Positions 33,780-37,500 of a DNA stretch of 37,500 nucleotides are shown here, piece after piece (within the stretch, counting starts at the first letter, position 1; every line of letters begins with the position of its first letter). Source of the stretch: Symbiodinium natans. Lineage: Eukaryota > Sar > Dinophyceae > Suessiales > Symbiodiniaceae. Below the pieces are notes generated by a model, which was not told where the DNA came from, made no database searches, and saw nothing but the letters and a program-made list of their open reading frames with translations. The DNA lies in contig CAJNDS010002660.1 in assembly GCA_905221605.1 (NCBI GenBank), positions 65,001-102,500 of the forward strand, written 5' to 3'. A program made the position numbers and the translations under genes.

Positions 33780-34240
33780 AAGAGCAGGGTGGGGCCTCCC
33801 GAGCTTTGTGAGCTTTCACGGAACTGGAGGGGTCCTAAAACCGTCAAATGTTCGTCTTGGCAAAACGCTAGGGGGAAGCAGGGGCCTTGGGAGGTCCCAC
33901 CAGATCCCTACCGAAATCAAGAAGGCGGTCATGGGGGGGTCCCAAGAAGTCTCCCAAGCAGTTTCCCAGGAGGGTCCCAGAGAGGACGATCCCAGGGGCC
34001 CAGAAAGGGGGTCCCAGGGGGTCCCAGGGGAGGGGGGTCCCAGGGGGGTCGCAGGGGGGGGTTCCAAGGGGGTTCCCGGTTTCAAGAGCATCAAAAAGGT
34101 GCCCCCTACACCAGCCCAGAAGGAGGGGGGGTCCCTGGAATCTGCCAGCCCAGGGCCCCAGACCCCCCGGGGGGTACCCCCCCGACCCCCTAAAAGCCAA
34201 AACGCCCTCAACGGTGCGGGGTTTGGGGTGCTTTTGAGAT
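33780..34240. other. G/C-rich low-complexity segment, no reliable gene
   Basis: Degenerate GGGTCCCAGG units, long G and C runs and a perfect palindrome GGGGGGTACCCCCC at about 34169. Open frames exist in five of six frames, which reflects composition. A hairpin AAACCCCCTCAAGGGGGGTTTT lies at 33741-33762. Confidence 0.5.
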
Positions 34241-34286
34241 AAGGGCTTACGCCCTAGGTCTGCCGGGAGGCTTTACCCTCCCTCAC

Positions 34287-34358
34287 CGTTCTGTAGAGAC
34301 GCTCGGTCGGGGACCTCGGTCGAAGCCTCGAGCGCCCATGTAAATGGACAGCGGCGCT
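34287..34358 (-). CDS. Candidate 72-bp exon with strong donor
   Basis: Acceptor CTAAACTGCCGAG and donor ACG|GTGAGG. Two frames are open (SAAVHLHGRSRLRPRSPTER and APLSIYMGARGFDRGPRPSV), so the reading is not decided. Confidence 0.45.
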
Positions 34359-34361
34359 CTC

Positions 34362-34468
34362 GGCAGTTTAGGGTTTAGGGTTTAGGGTTTAGGGTATAGG
34401 GTTTAGGGTTTAGGGTTTAGGGTTTAGGGTTTAGGGTTTAGGGTTTAGGGTTTAGGGTTTAGGGTTTA
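34362..34468 (+). repeat. Telomere-type array
   Basis: About 15 uniform heptamers. Confidence 0.95.
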
Positions 34469-34596
34469 AGGGAGGGGGGGGTTCATGGGGCCATAGGTAC
34501 CTACTGTAGAGAACCTGAGAGGGAGCTTACGGAGCTTTGGGGAGTAGCGGGAGTACTAGGGACCCTTGAATTACCTCCCCCCCCTGAAGAACCCTA

Positions 34597-34734
34597 CTTG
34601 GAGGTTCATGGTACTTCGTAACCCAAGTACAACTGGACTTCTAACCTAACTATAACCCCATTAGGGGAATCAGGGGGCTTATAAGTGGGCTAGAAGTACA
34701 GTTATGATTGGTTACTAAGTACCCTGAACCTCCA
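34597..34734. mobile_element. MITE-like element, family A (copy 3)
   Basis: 138 bp, ends CTTGGAGGTTCATGGTACTT and, inverted, ACTAAGTACCCTGAACCTCCA, with TA on both flanks. Lies in non-exonic sequence. Confidence 0.8.
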
Positions 34735-34755
34735 TATGATTAGGGTTGAGGGCTC

Positions 34756-34810
34756 AGGGTTTGGAGTTGCGAAAGAGATTCAGTTGCCTTGGTTTCGGGG
34801 TTGCGAGCTT
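34756..34810 (-). CDS. Candidate short basic exon
   Basis: Acceptor CCTCAACCTCCCAG, then KLATPKPRQLNLFRNS to telomere-like text. Confidence 0.4.
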
Positions 34811-34866
34811 CTGGGAGGTTGAGGGTTCACGGTTTTAGGCTTTGGGTTTTCGGAAATCCCTGAATC

Positions 34867-34957
34867 TTGGGATGTTGTCCCTCATATTAACCGTCCTTAA
34901 TGAGGATTGTAATAGGAGCACTACTGTATAATCCCTATTAAGGACTGTTCATCCCAA
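34867..34957. mobile_element. MITE-like element, family B (copy 5)
   Basis: 91 bp, ends TTGGGATGTTGTCCCTCATA and, inverted, AAGGACTGTTCATCCCAA. Flanks CCTGAATC and CCTAAACC match at 6 of 8 positions and resemble telomeric repeat. Confidence 0.75.
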
Positions 34958-35069
34958 CCTAAACCCCTAAACCCCTGAACCCCCAAACCCTTCAACCCCT
35001 AACCCTCAAAAACCCTAAACCACCCCACTGCACAAAACAAAAACGAAAACAACAAATGAAAAGTTAAAC

Positions 35070-35122
35070 CATTAGGGAAATGAGAATCAAGAGTGGCAGG
35101 GCCTAGAGCTTCGGCGACTTCC
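35070..35122 (-). CDS. Candidate 53-bp exon
   Basis: Acceptor CCCTAAAGTATAG, then EVAEALGPATLDSHFPN to AATG|GTTTAA. Good signals at both ends. Unrecognised. Confidence 0.5.
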
Positions 35123-35225
35123 CTATACTTTAGGGTATAGGGTTTAGGGTTTCAGTTTAGGGTTTAGAGTACAGGGCTGAGGTTTGGGTGTGCCTATAGG
35201 ACTTTAACAGGCACGAAGTTTATAC

Positions 35226-35282
35226 GGGTCTGGTTCCACAAGAATTCCCAAACCGACTACCCTCAACAAAACAGCCCAAGCT
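35226..35282 (-). CDS. Candidate 57-bp exon
   Basis: Acceptor TTTTCACTTTTAG and donor CCC|GTATAA bracket SLGCFVEGSRFGNSCGTRP, exactly 19 codons. Unrecognised. Confidence 0.5.
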
Positions 35283-35324
35283 CTAAAAGTGAAAACCCTC
35301 CACCCTACACCTAGGCTTTCGGGC

Positions 35325-35604
35325 TTAGGGTTTAGGGTTTAGGGTTCAGGGCATAGGGTTTAGGGTTCAGGGTTCAGGGTTCAGGGTTTAGGGTTTAGGG
35401 TTTAGGGTTTAGGGTCTAGGGTTTAGGGTCTAGGTTTAGGGTTTAGGGTTTAGGGTTTAGGGTTTAAGGTTTAGGGTTTAGGGTTTAGGGTTTAGGGTTT
35501 AGAGGGTTTAGGGTTTAGGGTTTAGGGTTTAGGGTTTAGGGTTTAGGGTTTAGGGTTTAGGGTTTAGGGTTTAGGGTTTAGGGTTTAGGGTTTAGGGTTT
35601 AGGG
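35325..35604 (+). repeat. Longest TTTAGGG-type array, about 280 bp
   Basis: About 39 units with TTCAGGG and TCTAGGG variants in the left third and uniform TTTAGGG on the right, including one GAGGGTTT interruption. Confidence 0.95.
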
Positions 35605-35620
35605 CGGCGGAGGCGCCCAC

Positions 35621-35669
35621 CAGCTCAGAGAGCTGCATTTGCTGCACGCGTGCCCGGAGGTGTGCCAGC
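35621..35669 (-). CDS. Candidate 49-bp coiled-coil exon
   Basis: Acceptor CTTGTGACTCCCGAG, then LAHLRARVQQMQLSEL to CTG|GTGGGC. Leu/Val spacing suits a coiled coil. Flanked by long telomere-type arrays. Confidence 0.55.
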
Positions 35670-35795
35670 CTCGGGAGTCACAAGGTTTGAGGTTAGGGTT
35701 TAGGGTTCAGGGTTTAGGGTTTAGGGCTCAGGGTTTGGGGTTTCGGGTTTAGGGCCTAAAAGCTCAAAAGCTCTGCGATGCACTTGCATTCGGGT

Positions 35796-35960
35796 TCAGG
35801 TTTGGGGAGTACGGATTAGTGCTTTACTGTTCTTGGTAACCCCTCGTCGCGTTGGCCCCTTGCAAAGCAGGACCAACGTAAAATACGAGAGAGATGAGCC
35901 GAGAACGGCCCAACAAAGAACATGAATGCCCAGGATTTCAGCCGAACTCGAAACCCTTGA
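35796..35960 (-). CDS. Open frame with possible transmembrane segment, or intron plus short exon
   Basis: Minus frame reads ILGIHVLCWAVLGSSLSYFT followed by LVLLCKGPTRRG, a plausible membrane helix, to a stop. The same pyrimidine-rich DNA (ending GGTCCTGCTTTGCAAG) could instead be intron before a short exon GQRDEGLPRT with a GTAAAG donor. Confidence 0.4.
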   Translation of the reverse strand, partial: SRVSSSAEILGIHVLCWAVLGSSLSYFTLVLLCKGPTRRGVTKNSKALIRTPQT

Positions 35961-36180
35961 ACCCTAAACCCCGAAACCCTAAACCCTAAACCCTGAACCC
36001 GAAACCCTAAACCCCTAAACCCTAAACCCTACACCCTCCCTAAACCTTAAACCCCTCAACCCTAAACCCTAAACCCTAAACCCCTAAACCCTAAACCCTA
36101 AACCCTAAACCCTAAACCCTAAAACCCTAAACCCTAAACCCTAAAACCCTAAATCCCTAAATCATCCTAAATCCCCTAAA
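35950..36180 (-). repeat. Mixed CCCTAAA array
   Basis: About 230 bp of CCCTAAA with CCCGAAA, CCCCTAAA and CCCTAAAA variants. Confidence 0.9.
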
Positions 36181-36181
36181 C

Positions 36182-36244
36182 CCCATGACGTCCGGCCGCA
36201 GTAGGTCGAGAACCTCCGCTTCGTCTAAGGTGCGTAGTAGCCGC
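36182..36244 (-). CDS. Candidate 63-bp exon
   Basis: After CTAAACGAG the minus frame reads RLLRTLDEAEVLDLLRPDVM and ends at a telomere-supplied GGG|GTTTAG-type donor. Helical, protein-like. Confidence 0.5.
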
Positions 36245-36403
36245 CTCGTTTAGGGTTTCGTGCTCAGAGTTGAGGGTTTGGGGCTTAGGGTATAGGGTTT
36301 AGGGTTTAGGGTTTAGGGTTTAGGGCTCAGGGCTTAGGGTTTTCCGCTTAGAATTTAGGGGTTCGATCATGTAAAGGACCCCTTGAAAGGAAAGGGGAGG
36401 GTC

Positions 36404-36454
36404 AGGGTCCTAGCGGTTTTCGAATGAGGCTCCAATCATACACAGCGTCCCTTT
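36404..36454 (-). CDS. Candidate short exon with strong acceptor
   Basis: Acceptor GCCCTTGTTTTGGCAG, then RDAVYDWSLIRKPLGP to a stop; a GTGTAT inside may be the donor. Confidence 0.45.
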
Positions 36455-36617
36455 CTGCCAAAACAAGGGCCCTAAACCCTAAACCCTAAACCCTAAACCC
36501 TAAACCCTAAAACCCAACCCCCAACCCCTCCCCCCCCCCCCCCCCACGGCCCCCGCCTAAAACAAGAAGAAAGATGACTGCCAGCCAAACCTTGTAGTTG
36601 AAGAAAAATAAGCATGT

Positions 36618-36692
36618 GTGTATGTATATACATCTATATATACATATATAAACACATATATATATATATATACACATATATATATGTGTGTA
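36618..36692. repeat. AT-rich (TATA/CATA) microsatellite
   Basis: About 75 bp of TATATACA-type text. Confidence 0.9.
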
Positions 36693-36719
36693 CATATGTA
36701 TACTTGTATCTATGTCCAT

Positions 36720-36835
36720 TTATATGCCTCTTTGATTAGAGAAGAGAAACAAAAGACGAGCGGGCCTCTGCTTCTTATCCAGCCGTGGCATCTCGCCATG
36801 GGCCAAGTGACAGAAGCCACACTCTGCCCCGTTTC
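36720..36835 (-). CDS. Candidate CCCH zinc-finger exon
   Basis: Acceptor CCCCCAAGCCCAG, then NGAECGFCHLAHGEMPRLDK followed by KQRPARLLFLFSNQRGI and a stop. N-G-x-x-C-x-F-C-H-L-x-x-x-G-E with basic residues after it is the second half of a CCCH zinc finger of a type common in apicomplexans and dinoflagellates, which bind RNA. The first Cys would lie on an upstream exon, split before NG; I did not find it in the remaining 660 bp. The hydrophobic tail may be intron. Confidence 0.6.
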
Positions 36836-36847
36836 CTGGGCTTGGGG

Positions 36848-36904
36848 GCTTAGGGTTTAGGGTTTAGGGTTTAGGGTTTAGGGTTTAGGGTTTAGGGTTT
36901 AGGG
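36848..36904 (+). repeat. Telomere-type tract with similar flanks
   Basis: Eight TTTAGGG units. GGGCTTGGGGGCT (left) and GGGCTTTTGGGGCT (right) are near-copies, perhaps a decayed duplication, though G-rich text makes this weak. Confidence 0.9.
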
Positions 36905-36961
36905 CTTTTGGGGCTGTAGCTCTTGGTTTTTGTCGGTGGATTGCAGGGGGTTTTAGGGCTT

Positions 36962-37157
36962 TTGGGGGGGGGTGAGGGGCGGGGGAGGATGGGGTGGAGG
37001 GGGGGGGGGGGGGAGGGGGGGGCGGGGGGGAGGGGGGGCGGGAGGGGGGGGGAGGGGGGGGAGGGGGGGGAGGGGGGGAGGGGGGGGAGGGGGGAGGGGG
37101 GAGGGGGAGGGGGCGGGGGGCAGGGGGGAGGGGAGGGGGGGGGGGGGGGGGGGGGGC
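36962..37157 (+). repeat. Near-pure G/A purine tract
   Basis: About 195 bp of G with scattered A and a few C/T, units near GGGGGGGA. Strong G-quadruplex potential. Gly/Glu-only frames over it are not genes. Confidence 0.95.
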
Positions 37158-37229
37158 TTGGGGGGCTTTCTGGTTTAAGTTTATTTGGCTTAGGGCGTAT
37201 AGGGCTTTGTGGGGTGCTATGAGGGCTTG

Positions 37230-37326
37230 AAGAGTTTGTTTGGGTGCCTAAACCCTAAACCCTAAACCCTAAACCCTAAACCCTAAACCCTAAACCCTAA
37301 ACCCTAAACCCTAAACCCTAAACCCT
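37230..37326 (-). repeat. Telomere-type array (CCCTAAA)n
   Basis: About 13 uniform C-rich heptamers. On the minus strand GTTTAG at its left edge, CAGG|GTTTAG, would be the donor of the next exon. Confidence 0.95.
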
Positions 37327-37406
37327 GGATGCAGCCCCTTCCTTTCGAGGCGCGTTCTTCTTGAGCAACAGCTCGAGGTCCGACTCTGCTTGCGCTTCTT
37401 TCTCCG
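37324..37406 (-). CDS. Candidate 83-bp charged exon
   Basis: After TTTGGGGAG the minus frame reads EKEAQAESDLELLLKKNAPR then KEGAAS to the telomere-supplied GTTTAG donor. Glu/Lys/Leu-rich helix. Highly protein-like. Unrecognised. Confidence 0.6.
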
Positions 37407-37424
37407 CTCCCCAAACCCTAGACC

Positions 37425-37500
37425 CTCGAAACTCCAGACCCGAAGCCCTAACCCTAGACCCTAAACCCGAAACCCTAAACCCGAAACCCTAAACCCTAAA
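37425..37500 (-). repeat. Degenerate CCCTAAA tract running off the window
   Basis: CCCTAGA, CCCGAAA and CCCTAAA units to the window end. Confidence 0.85.

Noticed and set aside
33789-34242. Several 110-144 codon frames in the GGGTCCCAGG segment.
   Set aside because: Five of six frames are open because the low-complexity GC-rich sequence lacks stops. No splice or family evidence distinguishes one.
36923-37230. Poly-glycine frames over the G/A tract.
   Set aside because: Pure composition effect of G runs, present in all three plus-strand frames.

Overview
Kind of organism. This is a nuclear eukaryotic segment saturated with the telomere-type heptamer TTTAGGG/CCCTAAA. More than 60 separate tracts (about 20-280 bp) occur in both orientations from base 1 to base 37500, so it is not one terminal telomere. 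TTTAGGG is the telomere repeat of plants and green algae, many apicomplexans, dinoflagellates and oomycetes. A CCCH zinc-finger exon near 36.8 kb resembles a form common in apicomplexans and dinoflagellates. Coccidia such as Eimeria are known for dispersed AAACCCT repeats, and the parasitic dinoflagellate Amoebophrya for invasive introner elements. I infer an alveolate and cannot name the species. No rRNA, tRNA, CRISPR array or bacterial operon was seen.

Layout. Islands of 40-250 bp between the tracts often read as short exons, mostly on the minus strand: an open frame, usually an upstream AG behind a pyrimidine stretch, and often a GT at the far edge. The GT is sometimes supplied by the telomeric array itself (GTTTAG). 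Reading frames look like coiled-coil, acidic, transmembrane, CCCH and other protein sequence. An open frame in a 60-90 bp island is expected by chance in at least one of six frames. The exon calls therefore rest on splice context and composition, are individually uncertain, and cannot be chained into full genes without RNA. One repeat-poor stretch (about 22.99-24.06 kb) carries plus-strand exon candidates with ordinary GT-AG sites.

Mobile elements. Several families of short (75-150 bp) palindromic, non-coding, MITE-like elements are present. Family A has CTTGAAGGTTCATGGTACT ends and 2-bp TA/CA flanks. Family B has TTGGGATGTTCCCCC ends and 9-bp target duplications. Smaller families are named C to J here. 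Five of these copies lie inside exon-like frames. In each, removing the element plus one copy of its flanking duplication joins the two sides in one open frame. Two telomere-repeat tracts show the same behaviour, flanked by 8-bp and 16-bp direct repeats. This is the most interesting signal in the window: telomeric repeats and MITEs both behave like insertions that became, or act as, introns (introner-like) or precisely removed segments.

Other landmarks. A segment with a myristoylation-type MGC..S protein is present in two full copies and one partial copy at 26.9-29.1 kb. A 21-bp minisatellite lies at 29.8-30.07 kb. Homogenised variant arrays include TTAGGGC over about 0.5 kb at 26.4 kb, TTTAATTAGGG, TTTTGGGG, TTTGGGG and CCCCTAAA. 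There is a (GGCCAG)n region at 32.9-33.1 kb and an almost pure G/A tract at 37.0-37.16 kb.

Stretches of more than 300 bases where I found no exon I would defend: about 1-1200 (elements, tracts, G runs), 5300-7480 (tracts plus elements A4 and D4), 9740-10720, 13060-14880 (tracts plus element A6), 16170-18020 (tracts plus the H repeat pair), 23690-24080 (AT-rich) and 24665-25820 (tracts, elements G2 and B4).
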